This document shows positions 35,758 through 45,821 of a stretch of DNA of 64,000 nt, piece after piece (the first letter of the stretch is position 1; each line of letters begins with the position of its first letter). Source of the DNA: Gelidibacter sediminis (lineage in GTDB: Bacteria; Bacteroidota; Bacteroidia; Flavobacteriales; Flavobacteriaceae); NCBI RefSeq assembly GCF_004364975.1, contig NZ_SOBW01000007.1, forward strand, positions 496,001 through 560,000. The letters run 5' to 3'. The position numbers were made by a program, and so were the translations under genes. The notes below the pieces were generated by a model. That model was given only the letters and a program-made list of their open reading frames with translations, was not told where the DNA came from and made no database searches.

Positions 35758-37371
35758 TTATAGAACTCCTTTAATTCTAAATACCGTTGTTAAATTATTA
35801 GGACGATTTGCTGGCACTGTAAGTACTAGCTTAGTATTGTCTTGTTTATACTCGATTTTTTGGTCACTCCCAATCATTTCAATGGTAGTTATTTTGCCTG
35901 GCTTTTGTTTTGATTTCAATCCTAAAGTTGGTAATTCAATTTGCCCTTCTGCTGGATTCAATACAAACATATACAGTACATCTCCATTTGTGGTATAGCG
36001 TACCTCATCTTTTCCATAAGCAGGACTGGCAAGCGTTCTTTCATTAAAATGCTCCTCGCTCTTTTGCTTTTTTAAGGCTTCAAGATCCGCTTCTCCAATA
36101 GCACTATTTTCTAATACCTTAAGATAGGAATCTAAATTATCACCATATACTTTCCAAGGTTTGCTGGCATAAACCGCTTCACTATTAAGGTGTATCCAAG
36201 CACCCACTTCATCCAAAATTAATTTTTGGGTCGTAGGGATGGTACCATCACGTAACAGTTCAACATTCAGCACCAGGTTACCATTTTTACTATTGTAATC
36301 GGCCAAGGTTTCTATAACGGTTCTTGCGCTATGGCGATAGTCTAGTCCGCCTTCATCTTCTTTATAAAACCAAGTCCGGAGGGTTGTGATCCCTTGCCAC
36401 GGATAAGCTAATATTTCAGAAGCTCCACCACGTTCAATATCTTTAACGGTTGTAGGTTCACTACTAAATTTACCAGCTAAAACCGCATCAATTTTGCCAT
36501 TGCTCTGGCGTTTTTTGTTGAAATACGTGGTGCTCACCGCCTTTCCATAATCGCCGTAAGGGAAATTATAGCCATCAAACCACAAGTAATCCAAATCATA
36601 TTTTGTAACGAGCTCAGTGTGACGCAGCTTCCAATTTTTCTTAACGCCTTCAATATATTCAGGCGTCCGTTTTGCTGGTGGCAAACCGTATAAATCGGCA
36701 GGATCCAAACCTTCCCACCATTTGCCTTTTCCATCTTCAATAGTCATATGTCCATCATAAGGCACACCTTTATAAGGTCCTGAAGTGTCCGCTCCAAATG
36801 CAGGTTCCCACCAACCAAGAAATCGGTCATCATGAGAACTCACCCCAAACCTCATGTTATATTTTTTTGACGATTGCTCAAACTCCCTTATAATATCACG
36901 TTTTGGACCCAAATTAACGGAATTCCAAGGGTGGTAGGTGGAATTAAAATTATCAAAGTGATCATGATGATTGGCTAAGGCTACAAAATACTTGGCGCCA
37001 ACACTTTTGAAATATGAAACAAGCGCATCAGTGTTTAGCTTATCTGCTTTCCACTCATTAAGCACGTCTTTATACCCAATTTCAGATGGATGACCATAGG
37101 TTTTATTGTGAAAGGCATAAGCGTTTCTCCCCCATTTTTCATGTTTTACGTCTTCCATATACATGTGTCTCGCATACCAGCCTCCGCCTTGCATAGGCTC
37201 GGTTTGCGCACCCCAATGCACCCAAATTCCGAATCGGGCTTCTGTATACCAGGCAGGGAATTCATAAGTGGCACTGAGTTCTTCCCATGACAAGTCGTTG
37301 TCTTGTGCAAACGTTGGGACGCTTAAAAACGCGACTAAAACTAGAGATAAGATATACTTATAATATTGCAT
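35758..37371 (-). CDS. Divergent GH29-family fucosidase-like enzyme
   Basis: A 537-residue exported protein (signal peptide about 1-22). GH29 marks are present but altered: RFGIWVHWGAQTEPMQGGG, ANHHDHFDNF where usual members have KHHDGF, and YLWFDGYNF with the probable nucleophile D266. NGNLVLNVELLRDG matches the barrel end. It is about 100 residues longer than the two fucosidases downstream and has an insertion of about 50 residues around 185-235. The change of KHHDG to NHHDH touches a substrate-contacting motif, so it may use a different fucoside or another 6-deoxy or L-galactose-like sugar. It is next to a CBM9-like gene (12-base gap). Family confident, specificity open. Confidence 0.85.
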   Translation of the reverse strand: MQYYKYILSLVLVAFLSVPTFAQDNDLSWEELSATYEFPAWYTEARFGIWVHWGAQTEPMQGGGWYARHMYMEDVKHEKWGRNAYAFHNKTYGHPSEIGYKDVLNEWKADKLNTDALVSYFKSVGAKYFVALANHHDHFDNFNSTYHPWNSVNLGPKRDIIREFEQSSKKYNMRFGVSSHDDRFLGWWEPAFGADTSGPYKGVPYDGHMTIEDGKGKWWEGLDPADLYGLPPAKRTPEYIEGVKKNWKLRHTELVTKYDLDYLWFDGYNFPYGDYGKAVSTTYFNKKRQSNGKIDAVLAGKFSSEPTTVKDIERGGASEILAYPWQGITTLRTWFYKEDEGGLDYRHSARTVIETLADYNSKNGNLVLNVELLRDGTIPTTQKLILDEVGAWIHLNSEAVYASKPWKVYGDNLDSYLKVLENSAIGEADLEALKKQKSEEHFNERTLASPAYGKDEVRYTTNGDVLYMFVLNPAEGQIELPTLGLKSKQKPGKITTIEMIGSDQKIEYKQDNTKLVLTVPANRPNNLTTVFRIKGVL

Positions 37372-37383
37372 TGTAATTTTAAA

Positions 37384-38454
37384 TTATTGAGTTGTTGATT
37401 TTCCGTCCTCCTTAATAACTAGCAAGGCATTTGTAAACGGACTTTCCACCGAGATGTTCCATCCGAAACTATGGTTTTCAAGTTTAGGGTTGATAGTCTT
37501 GCCTTCGATTATTATTGGAGCTGTCATCAAATTATCCAACGTTGTTGACCAGGCTGCATGAGCGTCAAAATGTTTCTTTTGCGCGCGATACAACTCATAC
37601 AAGGCCCATTTGATTTTTTCGTCATTTGGAATTTCAAACGTATCTTTTGCTCCAGCTTCTTTTGAAGAAAAATAAACATAGCCCCAATGTTCAGGTTCGT
37701 GCATGTTAATGACACCTTGTGGCGACCATACCCAATTGTATTCTGGGAGGTAATTGCCTTCCGCATCTTTCTTGCGTCCGTAAGTGCCATCGTTAAGTTG
37801 GTAATCCCAATTGACTCTAGAAAAATTCACGCGCCAAAAGTCGTCTTTAGGTACATTTTCTTCAAAATAGGCTTTCTTGAAAACACGCCACGGAATGGCA
37901 ATTTCGAGCATCCATCCTTTATCAGTATCCTTCGGATTATTTAAAGTGCCGTCAATGGTAATGGCAGATTTCATTCCAGTAGCCGTCCAATCATTTAACA
38001 CCACATTATTTTCGCGATAGGGTTTTGACACAAATAAATCCCACACGGTGTTGATAGCGTTAATCTCAATTTCATAATAATTATGGGTATCGCCAGTTGG
38101 GTCGATAAACACTTCAAAATCGTTATTATGAAAAATAATTGCGTCGTGCTCTGTAATATCCGCCCACACATGTGGCTCTTCCATTTTGGCTAAAATGTAG
38201 AAATAGGTACTATCCCATAACATTTTTGCCTGGGTATTGTAGGTCGGTTTTTTGACCCCTTCAATATCAATAAATAGATCGGTCCATTCCACTTTACTCC
38301 AAGAGGCATCAGTATCTTTTCCATCAACCGTTATAGAATCAGCCGTGTGATAGGCAATATAGCTTTTAGGACTTTTGCCGTTCGTTGTTTGTGCAAAAGC
38401 AGTCAAAGACAGACACCAAAAGCAAATCAACGCATATTGAAATTTCAAATCCAT
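37384..38454 (-). CDS. Exported carbohydrate-binding family 9-like (CBM9/DOMON) protein
   Basis: A 356-residue exported protein (signal peptide about 1-21) with no catalytic motif. The segment from about 30 to 245 matches CBM9-like beta-sandwich proteins: ITVDGKDTDASWSKVEWTD, LWDSTYFYILAKMEEPHVWA, NDFEVFIDPTGDTHNYYEIE, GWMLEIAIPWRVF and FWRVNFSRVNWDY. The remaining 100 residues look helical plus a short beta tail. Homologues are common next to glycosidases in Bacteroidota, and their ligands are mostly unknown. It lies between GH130 and GH29 with 10- and 12-base gaps. A role in binding glycan or an enzyme partner is inference. Confidence 0.85.
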   Translation of the reverse strand: MDLKFQYALICFWCLSLTAFAQTTNGKSPKSYIAYHTADSITVDGKDTDASWSKVEWTDLFIDIEGVKKPTYNTQAKMLWDSTYFYILAKMEEPHVWADITEHDAIIFHNNDFEVFIDPTGDTHNYYEIEINAINTVWDLFVSKPYRENNVVLNDWTATGMKSAITIDGTLNNPKDTDKGWMLEIAIPWRVFKKAYFEENVPKDDFWRVNFSRVNWDYQLNDGTYGRKKDAEGNYLPEYNWVWSPQGVINMHEPEHWGYVYFSSKEAGAKDTFEIPNDEKIKWALYELYRAQKKHFDAHAAWSTTLDNLMTAPIIIEGKTINPKLENHSFGWNISVESPFTNALLVIKEDGKSTTQ

Positions 38455-38464
38455 AGAAGTTGTT

Positions 38465-39430
38465 TTATAAACTATTATCTTTTGTGTATTGCACCACTTC
38501 GCTCAATTTTCCAAATGCCAAAGCAACAACAGTATCTGCGGCACCGTAATATACGGCCAATTTATCTTCTTTGGTATCGTGCAAAGCCGCACAGGGGAAC
38601 ACCACATTAGGCACATCTCCAGTAGTTTCATAGAGTTCAGCAGGGCCTAATAAATACGGCTGCGTTCTGTATTTTACTTGATCCGGTTGGTGTTCGTCTA
38701 AAATCGCGGCACCCATCGCATAACGGAATCCGTTACAGGTATTAATTACCCCGTGGTAGAGCATTAACCAACCTTCGTCTGTTAAAATGGGAATTGGACC
38801 TGCGCCAATTTTAGTACATTGCCACGCACTATCCACAAAGGGTGTGGCTTTCATCACACAACGGTGCTCACCCCAATATTTCATATCCGGACTGTAGCTG
38901 ATGTAGATATCACCAAACGGTGTGTGACCATTATCACTTGGACGACTCAACATAGCGTATTTGCCGTTTATTTTCTGTGGGAATAACACCCCATTTCTGT
39001 TAAATGGTAAAAAGGCATTTTCACATTGGAAAAACTCCTTAAAATCGTAAGTATAGGCAATGCCGATAGTTGGCCCGTGGTAGCCGTTGCACCAGGTAAT
39101 CCAATAGCGGTCTTCAATAAACACAACGCGTGGGTCATATTTATAGTCGGATTCTATCATTTCGGTATTTCCCGTTTGCATCACAATCGGCTCGTGATTG
39201 ATCTCCCAATCGATACCGTTCTTGCTAAAACCAGCAAAAATATTCATTTGCACAGCTTTGTTATCACATCTAAAAACGCCGGCAAATCCATTTTCAAAAG
39301 GGACCACAGCACTATTAAAAATACTGTTGGAAGTTGGAATATCATATCGGTTTATGATTGGGTTTTCAGAATAACGCCACATTACGTCGTTACAGTTATC
39401 AGGCTTATCTTGCCATGGAATTGATTTCAT
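38465..39430 (-). CDS. GH130 glycoside phosphorylase, probable beta-1,4-mannosyl-GlcNAc phosphorylase
   Basis: A 321-residue cytoplasmic enzyme (no signal peptide). Members cleave beta-mannosides with phosphate to give mannose-1-phosphate. Five-bladed propeller motifs are visible: [36 protein letters not shown] with the catalytic Asp (D99), [37 protein letters not shown] and the C-terminal [13 protein letters not shown]. The KYDPR and GAGPIPI forms fit the GH130_2 group that includes Man-beta-1,4-GlcNAc phosphorylases of human gut Bacteroides. Its place 5 bases after a sodium symporter and close to four GH92 genes makes Man-GlcNAc or Man-GlcNAc2, the N-glycan core remnant, the likely substrate. 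Confidence 0.92.
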   Translation of the reverse strand: MKSIPWQDKPDNCNDVMWRYSENPIINRYDIPTSNSIFNSAVVPFENGFAGVFRCDNKAVQMNIFAGFSKNGIDWEINHEPIVMQTGNTEMIESDYKYDPRVVFIEDRYWITWCNGYHGPTIGIAYTYDFKEFFQCENAFLPFNRNGVLFPQKINGKYAMLSRPSDNGHTPFGDIYISYSPDMKYWGEHRCVMKATPFVDSAWQCTKIGAGPIPILTDEGWLMLYHGVINTCNGFRYAMGAAILDEHQPDQVKYRTQPYLLGPAELYETTGDVPNVVFPCAALHDTKEDKLAVYYGAADTVVALAFGKLSEVVQYTKDNSL

Positions 39431-39435
39431 CTGCT

Positions 39436-41313
39436 TTAATCTTTATATTTTTTTACTTTATCTAACCAAGTGAATTTTAAAATGATCGTGGTAATTCCAA
39501 ATACCAATAAGGCCATCCACGTTTTTGGGAAGTCTCTTATCAAGAAATAAATTGGCAATAAAATCATACTCGATTGCCAAACAACGCCCACCACACAATT
39601 GAACATATCACTTACAAAATCTTTATTTTGAGTCGCTGCACTATCATCCTTTTGCAAGACTTTATATACCGGTTTCCACCAACCCCACGGTCTGACGTTT
39701 GCATAAAACGCTTTTAAAGTTGCCATTGGTGTTGCCGGCGTTAATAATGTTCCTAAAAACGACCCTAACAAGGATACTACAAATATAAAAGGAAACATAT
39801 AAATGGCCGGGATTTGAGACACTTCGTATAACCACGTGCCTGTTTCAAAATTACCTTTATTTTGGTCCAATAAAAACTGTAGTGTTGCCACGAACAATCC
39901 GGAGGTCATCCCCCAGAAATAACCCCAGCCGTTGAAACGCCACCATACCCATTTTAAGAAATTTGCCGCCACATAGCCACCATAGAGCGCACTGGTAATC
40001 CACAGTGTGATCGAGTTGATGGATCCGGCAAAGAAGCCCATCGTCACCCCTAAAATCACAATGGCGAAAGAGGCGATATGACTCGCTTTGATATAATGTT
40101 TGTGCGAAGCTTCTGGTTTGAAGTATTTCTTATAAATATCATTGACAATATAGGCTGGTCCTGAATTGACAAAGGCGGAAAATGTAGACATGAATGCGGC
40201 CAAAAGCCCTGCCAACAACAATCCTTTAATCCCAACCGGAACGTGTTCATTGATCACTTTTGGTAGAATCACTTCCAAATCGGCACCAGTTAAACTTCCC
40301 GTAGCCGCCATATCGGGCGCTAAATAGACTAACCCAAGCACCACAATACCACCAATAAGTAAATAGCGCGGAATAAAAAGCACCAAGTTGGTAAATCCAC
40401 TCATATAGGCAGCTTCTTTAACTGAACGAGTTGATAGGATGCGCTGCATATCATAACTGGGCGTTGGTCCTGCGATACTCGCAAAAAAGCCTTTAAAAAG
40501 CGACATGCCAATAAAAGCGCCAAACATCTTATAGCCCTGGGTATCGATTAAATCGTTGAAAGCAGCATATTTATCTGACCATGAGCCTTCCAATTGACTG
40601 GAAAACATAATGCTTGACCATTCTGTAGAAATCACTTCATTTATTTGAATGTCCGTAACAGTGATAAATGCGTAGCCTGCAATTAAAATTCCGGCAATGA
40701 CCATGATGCCATACTGCAACACTTCTGTAGCAACCACCGAAAACATTCCCCCTTTAATGGTATAAATAGTGGTGAGAAATATAATAATCAAGGCATAATT
40801 CTGATCGGACGTCAATAACACATTGTCGTTCATCATCAGGGTCAAATCCCAAGGTAAAATGATGCTCATAAATTTACCAACGCCTTCAAAAAAATAGGCG
40901 ATAAATCCGATGGACGCCACAATCGCGAAAATAGCTACAATTAAATGGGATGCCCTCCCGGCTTTCCCATCGCCAAAGCGGGTTAAAATCCATTCGGACC
41001 CCGTCATAATATTAGAGCGTCTAATCCATGCGGCCAAGAAAATCATGATAAAAATCTGGTTCCAAATGGGCCACATCCACATAAACATAAAGCTTTTAGC
41101 GCCATAGAGAAATAAAATTCCTACCATCCATGCGGTTCCGGAAACATCAAACATTCCCGAACCGTTACTCAAGCCTAAATAATACCATTTGATACTTTTT
41201 CCTCCAAGAAAGTAGGAATCCAAACCTTTAGAAGCGCGTTTGGAAATCCAAATCCCTACCGCCAAAGTGACGACAATGTAGAGGATAATTATAGATACGT
41301 CAATAATTCCCAT
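39436..41313 (-). CDS. Sodium/solute symporter (SSS family), sugar or sialic acid carrier
   Basis: A 625-residue inner-membrane protein with about 13-15 hydrophobic segments. SSS family signs: [26 protein letters not shown] at the start, [19 protein letters not shown], and the [23 protein letters not shown] block in the middle. It is longer than the ordinary 500-residue SSS, with a cytoplasmic C-terminal stretch (about 540-580) and one more helix. Start and upstream GH92-D stop share one base (TAATG). It is followed after 5 bases by GH130, which suggests that it brings the GH130 substrate (Man-GlcNAc type disaccharide) into the cytoplasm. Sialic acid is an alternative cargo, since some SSS members carry it. 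Confidence 0.9.
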   Translation of the reverse strand: MGIIDVSIIILYIVVTLAVGIWISKRASKGLDSYFLGGKSIKWYYLGLSNGSGMFDVSGTAWMVGILFLYGAKSFMFMWMWPIWNQIFIMIFLAAWIRRSNIMTGSEWILTRFGDGKAGRASHLIVAIFAIVASIGFIAYFFEGVGKFMSIILPWDLTLMMNDNVLLTSDQNYALIIIFLTTIYTIKGGMFSVVATEVLQYGIMVIAGILIAGYAFITVTDIQINEVISTEWSSIMFSSQLEGSWSDKYAAFNDLIDTQGYKMFGAFIGMSLFKGFFASIAGPTPSYDMQRILSTRSVKEAAYMSGFTNLVLFIPRYLLIGGIVVLGLVYLAPDMAATGSLTGADLEVILPKVINEHVPVGIKGLLLAGLLAAFMSTFSAFVNSGPAYIVNDIYKKYFKPEASHKHYIKASHIASFAIVILGVTMGFFAGSINSITLWITSALYGGYVAANFLKWVWWRFNGWGYFWGMTSGLFVATLQFLLDQNKGNFETGTWLYEVSQIPAIYMFPFIFVVSLLGSFLGTLLTPATPMATLKAFYANVRPWGWWKPVYKVLQKDDSAATQNKDFVSDMFNCVVGVVWQSSMILLPIYFLIRDFPKTWMALLVFGITTIILKFTWLDKVKKYKD

Positions 41314-43571
41314 TAGTCGTTTTGGGTTTTAGAAGTGCCCCATTGTTTGTTAGGCTCCGCGCCCATTACAAAACGTAAGGTGCCTCCTTTTAAAATATCA
41401 GCATGTGAAATGGCTGTTTTATGGAACGGTTTGCCATTAAAAGTGGCAGATTGGATGTAAAAATTCTTATCGGAAACGTTTTCTGCTTCAATCACAAAGA
41501 TCTTTTTATTTGGCAAGTTGATGCTTGCTTTTTCAAAAATTGGGGTTCCTATTTCATAGTCTCCAGATGCCGGATTCATAGGATATAACCCAACGGAACT
41601 CAACACATACCAAGCACTCATCTGTCCGCAGTCTTCATTCCCACTTAAACCGTCTGGCGTGGTGTTATATTGGGTATCCATTATGTGACGTGCCCAATAT
41701 TGCGTGCGCCATGGTTGGTCCGCATGGTTAAACATATAAGCAATATGATGGCTCGGTTCGTTACCATGGGCATATTGACCGATAAGTCCTGTGATATCCG
41801 CAGAAATATTATCTCCAGTAATTTCAGAACTCTCTGTAAACAATTGCTCTAAACGGTTGGTGAATGTTTCGTTGCCCCCGTGAAGTTCAATAAGATTATT
41901 GACGGCATGAGGCACAAACCAACTGTGCTGCCACGCGTTACCTTCAGTATAATCTGTTTGTTCTCTGTGGTTGGAATGTTTCGGATCAAAAGGTTCGTTC
42001 CAAGAATTTCCAGCAACAGATTTCCCGCGCATAAAACCGGATTCATTATCAAATAAATGTTGGTAGGCTTTAGAACGCTCGGAGAAATATTTATAATCTT
42101 CATCTTTTCCTAAAGCTTTCGCCATTTCAGCCACACACCAATCATCATAAGCATATTCCAAGGTGATGGTTACAGACTCGTCCAACAAACTATACGGAAT
42201 ATAGCCGTATTTTTTATAGTGATTAAGGCCACGTTCATCTTGCATCATCGTGTTCTTCATCGCTTCATAAGCGCGTTCCACATCAAAACCACGAATGCCT
42301 TTTTTATAGGCTTCCACAATAACCGGAATAGAATGGTAACCCGTCATGGTATTGGTTTCGTTGCCGTATAATGTCCAAACTGGCAATATGTTTCTAACCT
42401 CATAATACGCCAACATAGAATTAACCATATCTGACACTCTATCTGGTGCAATCATAGTTAGTAAAGGATGCTCAGCTCTAAAAGTATCCCAAAGTGAGAG
42501 GGTCGAATAGGCGGTATAATTGTTAGCATTTACAATGCTGTCATTCTCCATTCTGAACTGGCCATTTTTATCACTAAAGGTTACGGGCGCCAATTGGGTG
42601 TGGTATAAAGCCGTGTAAAAAATAGTTTTTAAGGAATCGGTTGGTGTCTCAACTTCAAATGACGAAAGTGCTGTATTCCATAGTTTTTCAGCAGCAGATT
42701 TCGTTTTATCAAAATCAAATCCGGACGTTCCCAAATTGTCTTTGGCATTTTCTATACTCACCGATGACAAGGCCACTTTTGCCAATAATTCAGGGCTTTT
42801 TTCATTCGGATCGAAAACAACTTGAATGGACGATTGCACGCCTTCATGATCGCCATCTTCAAAAACCTGACCATCCACATACAGTTTATAATCGGCAATA
42901 GGCTTAGAAAATTTAGCTACAAAAAACACTTTTTGATTCTGTGCCCACCCTGTACTATGGCGGTAGCCGCTAATGGTGTATCGGTCTTCAACTTTTAGAG
43001 AGGTTGCAACGGCCTTGTCCCAATTGATAGCAAAACCTAAGTCGATCACAACTGATTGTTCATCACCTTCTTTAAAGGTGTATTTATGATAGGCGGTTCT
43101 TTTTGAAGTCGTCAATTCGACATTCACATCATGATCTTCCAAGTACACTTGGTAATAACCTGGTGATGCTTTTTCGTTATCATGGCTGTATTTTGATTTG
43201 TATGGAATGCTGTCTCGAGAGATAGGATTTGCGGTCAAATCGACCGTTTTGTTGATGGGCATAAAAATAATATCAGCCAAATCTCCAATTCCGGTGCCGC
43301 TCAAGCTTAAATGGCTAAACCCAACGGCTATATCATCAGAATAGTGGTAACCAGAACACCAATCCCAATCGCTGATCCCGTTTACAGGGCTCACTTGCAA
43401 CATTCCAAAAGGTACGGTAGCACCAGGATAGGTATGGCCATGACCGCCAGTACCAATAAATGGATCGACGTAACTGATAGTTTCTGGCTTTTCTTCGAGA
43501 GCGTTTTTTTCCTTTTCATCGCAGTTTAATAGAACTAGGGCGGATAAAAAAATTAGATAGCTTTTTTTCAT
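41313..43571 (-). CDS. GH92 alpha-mannosidase lipoprotein (GH92-D)
   Basis: A 752-residue GH92 with lipobox LLNC (Cys17), so probably membrane-anchored. Motifs: YVDPFIGTGGHGHTYPGA, TLSLWDTFRAEHPLL, YTEGNAWQHSW with the predicted acid Glu, GQYAHGNEPSHH, and SGNEDCGQMSAWYV with the predicted base. It is most like GH92-C and, like it, lacks the W/H/E triad of alpha-1,2 enzymes. It is the first gene of the long enzyme run and starts 279 bases from the divergent regulator pair. A possible -7 element lies about 107 bases upstream. Linkage specificity is unknown; a mannose linkage other than alpha-1,2 is inferred. Confidence 0.94.
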   Translation of the reverse strand: MKKSYLIFLSALVLLNCDEKEKNALEEKPETISYVDPFIGTGGHGHTYPGATVPFGMLQVSPVNGISDWDWCSGYHYSDDIAVGFSHLSLSGTGIGDLADIIFMPINKTVDLTANPISRDSIPYKSKYSHDNEKASPGYYQVYLEDHDVNVELTTSKRTAYHKYTFKEGDEQSVVIDLGFAINWDKAVATSLKVEDRYTISGYRHSTGWAQNQKVFFVAKFSKPIADYKLYVDGQVFEDGDHEGVQSSIQVVFDPNEKSPELLAKVALSSVSIENAKDNLGTSGFDFDKTKSAAEKLWNTALSSFEVETPTDSLKTIFYTALYHTQLAPVTFSDKNGQFRMENDSIVNANNYTAYSTLSLWDTFRAEHPLLTMIAPDRVSDMVNSMLAYYEVRNILPVWTLYGNETNTMTGYHSIPVIVEAYKKGIRGFDVERAYEAMKNTMMQDERGLNHYKKYGYIPYSLLDESVTITLEYAYDDWCVAEMAKALGKDEDYKYFSERSKAYQHLFDNESGFMRGKSVAGNSWNEPFDPKHSNHREQTDYTEGNAWQHSWFVPHAVNNLIELHGGNETFTNRLEQLFTESSEITGDNISADITGLIGQYAHGNEPSHHIAYMFNHADQPWRTQYWARHIMDTQYNTTPDGLSGNEDCGQMSAWYVLSSVGLYPMNPASGDYEIGTPIFEKASINLPNKKIFVIEAENVSDKNFYIQSATFNGKPFHKTAISHADILKGGTLRFVMGAEPNKQWGTSKTQND

Positions 43572-43677
43572 AAGTTTCGTTTCATCAATTTGAAATCGGT
43601 TTCATTTTACTAAATATTAAGAATAGAGATAAGGGTTATCTACTCTTTGGACTACTGTTATGACGGTCGCTATAATA

Positions 43678-43685
43678 CAAATATA
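43678..43685 (-). promoter_or_regulatory. Possible Bacteroidota -7 promoter element for the GH92-D operon
   Basis: On the minus strand the sequence TATATTTG matches the TAnnTTTG consensus used by Bacteroidota sigma factors. It is 107 bases before the GH92-D start and faces the right way. No TTTG element was found at the expected distance of about 20 bases upstream, so support is limited. Confidence 0.3.
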
Positions 43686-43850
43686 ATGCGCAACAAACAT
43701 AAGCCTATCGGAAGCAATTTACCTCTTGACTAGAAAGAAAAAAAACAAACCGAATTCACTCCATAAATTTTCATAAATTTAACCACAATTGAAATTAAAT
43801 TAGACGGACGACACGTTAACTCTCCTGAACATCACAAAAGATTTTCATTA

Positions 43851-44912
43851 ATGAACATAAAATCCAACAGACTCTATAGAATCTCCTTTTGGCACCATAT
43901 TATTTTTTGGTCTGTTTATTTCTTATTTAACACTTTTAGATGGGGAAGTTACTTTGATGATTACGTGTATTCATTAAAAACAAACCTTCTCGGGTTTCCC
44001 ATACATATTACCTTATGTTATTTCAACATCTACTTTTTGATGCCCATGTTTTTGTTCAAAAAGAAGTACATTTCATTTGTGATCTTAATTTTATCTGCCA
44101 TTTTTTTAATGGTGCTGGCCAAGTTTAATCTCACCTATTTTTTGATCAGTAACGAGGTTTGGCCAGAAGGACCCAATCCTATTAATACATTGACGCTCAA
44201 TTACGTGATAGACATGATGATTGGCGAATTATATGTGGTTACATTTGTCACTGCCATTAAAGTTACCCTTGATTTTCTTAAAGAACACAAGCGGGTTGCC
44301 GATTTGGAAAAGGCACAACTCGAAACCGAATTACTGTTTTTAAAATCGCAAATTTCACCGCATTTTTTCTTTAATACGTTGAATAACATCCATTCTCTTG
44401 CCTTAGAAAAATCTAATAAAACACCCAAAATTATATTAAGACTTTCTGAATTGATGCGTTACCTGCTTTACGAGACAAAGCATGAACGGCAATCTTTACA
44501 AAATGAAATTCTTTGTATTCAAAATTACTTAGATCTAGAAAAAATCAGGCACGATGAGCTCCTAAAAGTAAACATGTGCATTTCAGGAGATATTCAAGAT
44601 AAAACAATAGCGCCCATTTTGCTACTTACCTTTGTAGAAAATGCGTTTAAACATGGTGTAAGTAAAAATATAGGTTTAGTTACGGTGGATATAAATATTA
44701 ATGTGGAAGGTGATTTTCTTTATTTTACTATTATCAATCCACTGCCCTCAGAGCAAATGTTACCTAACAAGTTCAATCAATCTAGCGGAATAGGCTTAGA
44801 GAATGTTAAAAAAAGATTAAGTTTAGGGTATGAAAAAAAGGATTATGAGCTTAATATTAAAAGCGATGAGGAAACCTTTACCATTCATCTTAAAATTAAG
44901 GTGACCGCGTAG
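43851..44912 (+). CDS. LytS/YehU-type sensor histidine kinase
   Basis: A 353-residue membrane histidine kinase. About four membrane helices fill residues 12-140 (FWHHIIFWSVYFLFNTF, then LLGFPIHITLCYFNIYFLM, ISFVILILSAIFLMVLAKF and a last one around 117-140). A short coiled coil (about 143-165) leads to the His_kinase domain LKSQISPHFFFNTLNNIHSL with phospho-acceptor H171. The ATPase domain has the N-box PILLLTFVENAFKHG and the G-box SGIGLENVKKRL. The gene is on the plus strand with its response regulator 44 bases downstream. It is divergent from the long enzyme operon and convergent with SusCD2. The pair is the only regulator visible in the cluster, so it may control it; the signal it senses is unknown. 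Confidence 0.94.
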   Translation: MNIKSNRLYRISFWHHIIFWSVYFLFNTFRWGSYFDDYVYSLKTNLLGFPIHITLCYFNIYFLMPMFLFKKKYISFVILILSAIFLMVLAKFNLTYFLISNEVWPEGPNPINTLTLNYVIDMMIGELYVVTFVTAIKVTLDFLKEHKRVADLEKAQLETELLFLKSQISPHFFFNTLNNIHSLALEKSNKTPKIILRLSELMRYLLYETKHERQSLQNEILCIQNYLDLEKIRHDELLKVNMCISGDIQDKTIAPILLLTFVENAFKHGVSKNIGLVTVDININVEGDFLYFTIINPLPSEQMLPNKFNQSSGIGLENVKKRLSLGYEKKDYELNIKSDEETFTIHLKIKVTA

Positions 44913-44956
44913 AACTCATGTTGCCCTCATTACAAGGGGGTATTTAAAAAAGTGTT

Positions 44957-45667
44957 ATGAAGATACAATGTTTGGTTATTGATGATGAACCGTTAGCAAT
45001 TAATGTCATTAAAAATTATTTACAAAAGATTGAAGACATAGAACTGGTGAATACGTTCAACAATGCTATTGATGGTTTAAATTTTTTAAAGCATCATAAG
45101 GTTGATGTGATCTTTTTGGATATTGGTATGCCAATTTTAGACGGCCTCAGTTTTATAAAAAGTTTAAAAGAACCGCCACTGATTATTGTAACCACAGCAT
45201 ATACTGAATACGCGGTGGAAACCTACGCCCTCGATGTACTTGATTATCTGGTAAAACCCATAGAGTTTCCTCGATTTATGAATGCATTAAATAAGGTTTA
45301 CAGAAGATTAAATATCAATCAATCTCCTACCGATATTGGTCATACGAGACCTTACCTTTTTCTTAAAATTGACAAGAAAAAGATGAAAAAAGTATTTTTG
45401 GACGAAATTTTAGTGATTGAAAGCCAAAAAGACTATCTAAAAATCACCACTACCAATGGTCGGTTTATGATTCATAGCACCCTGTCAGACTTTACTGATT
45501 TACTACCAGCTTCTGACTTTATAAGAATACACAGATCGTTTACCATTTCCATCAGTAAAATTGACGCCGTAGAAGGCAACAGTATTGAAATTGATGGCAT
45601 GAGATACAGTATAGGGCGCTCCTATATTGACGAAGTGAAAGCTAAAATTCTAAACTCCTCAATTTAA
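44957..45667 (+). CDS. LytTR-family response regulator
   Basis: A 236-residue partner of the sensor kinase. The receiver domain (about 1-120) has the acidic pocket IDDEP and phospho-acceptor D55 in VIFLDIGMP, with TTAYTEYAVETYALDVLDYLVKP as the usual switch and KP region. The LytTR DNA-binding domain (about 135-234) shows FLKIDKKKMKKVFLDEILVIE, KDYLKI, FIRIHRSFTISI and the IEIDGMRYSIGRSY end. LytTR regulators bind paired direct repeats upstream of targets. I could not find a convincing repeat pair in the adjacent 43572-43850 gap by eye. Confidence 0.95.
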   Translation: MKIQCLVIDDEPLAINVIKNYLQKIEDIELVNTFNNAIDGLNFLKHHKVDVIFLDIGMPILDGLSFIKSLKEPPLIIVTTAYTEYAVETYALDVLDYLVKPIEFPRFMNALNKVYRRLNINQSPTDIGHTRPYLFLKIDKKKMKKVFLDEILVIESQKDYLKITTTNGRFMIHSTLSDFTDLLPASDFIRIHRSFTISISKIDAVEGNSIEIDGMRYSIGRSYIDEVKAKILNSSI

Positions 45668-45744
45668 ATACATTTTATATTAAACAACCGCATACGATTT
45701 ATCGGGCATACCCACTTAAAATTGATCATTTATTAAAAATTAGC

Positions 45745-45780
45745 AAAAAAAAAAGGGAGAACCATAATGGCGCTCCCTCT
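45745..45780 (-). terminator. Terminator after SusD2, possibly bidirectional
   Basis: AGGGAG (45754-45759) pairs with CTCCCT (45773-45778), with an inner CCA/TGG pairing around a short loop. On the minus strand it is followed by a run of ten T (45754-45745). It lies about 42 bases past the SusD2 stop. On the plus strand it is followed only by CTTTT, so termination of the response-regulator transcript there would be weaker. Confidence 0.8.
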
Positions 45781-45821
45781 TTTGACTAACATTAAAAATG
45801 AAAATGAAAAATCTTACAGTG

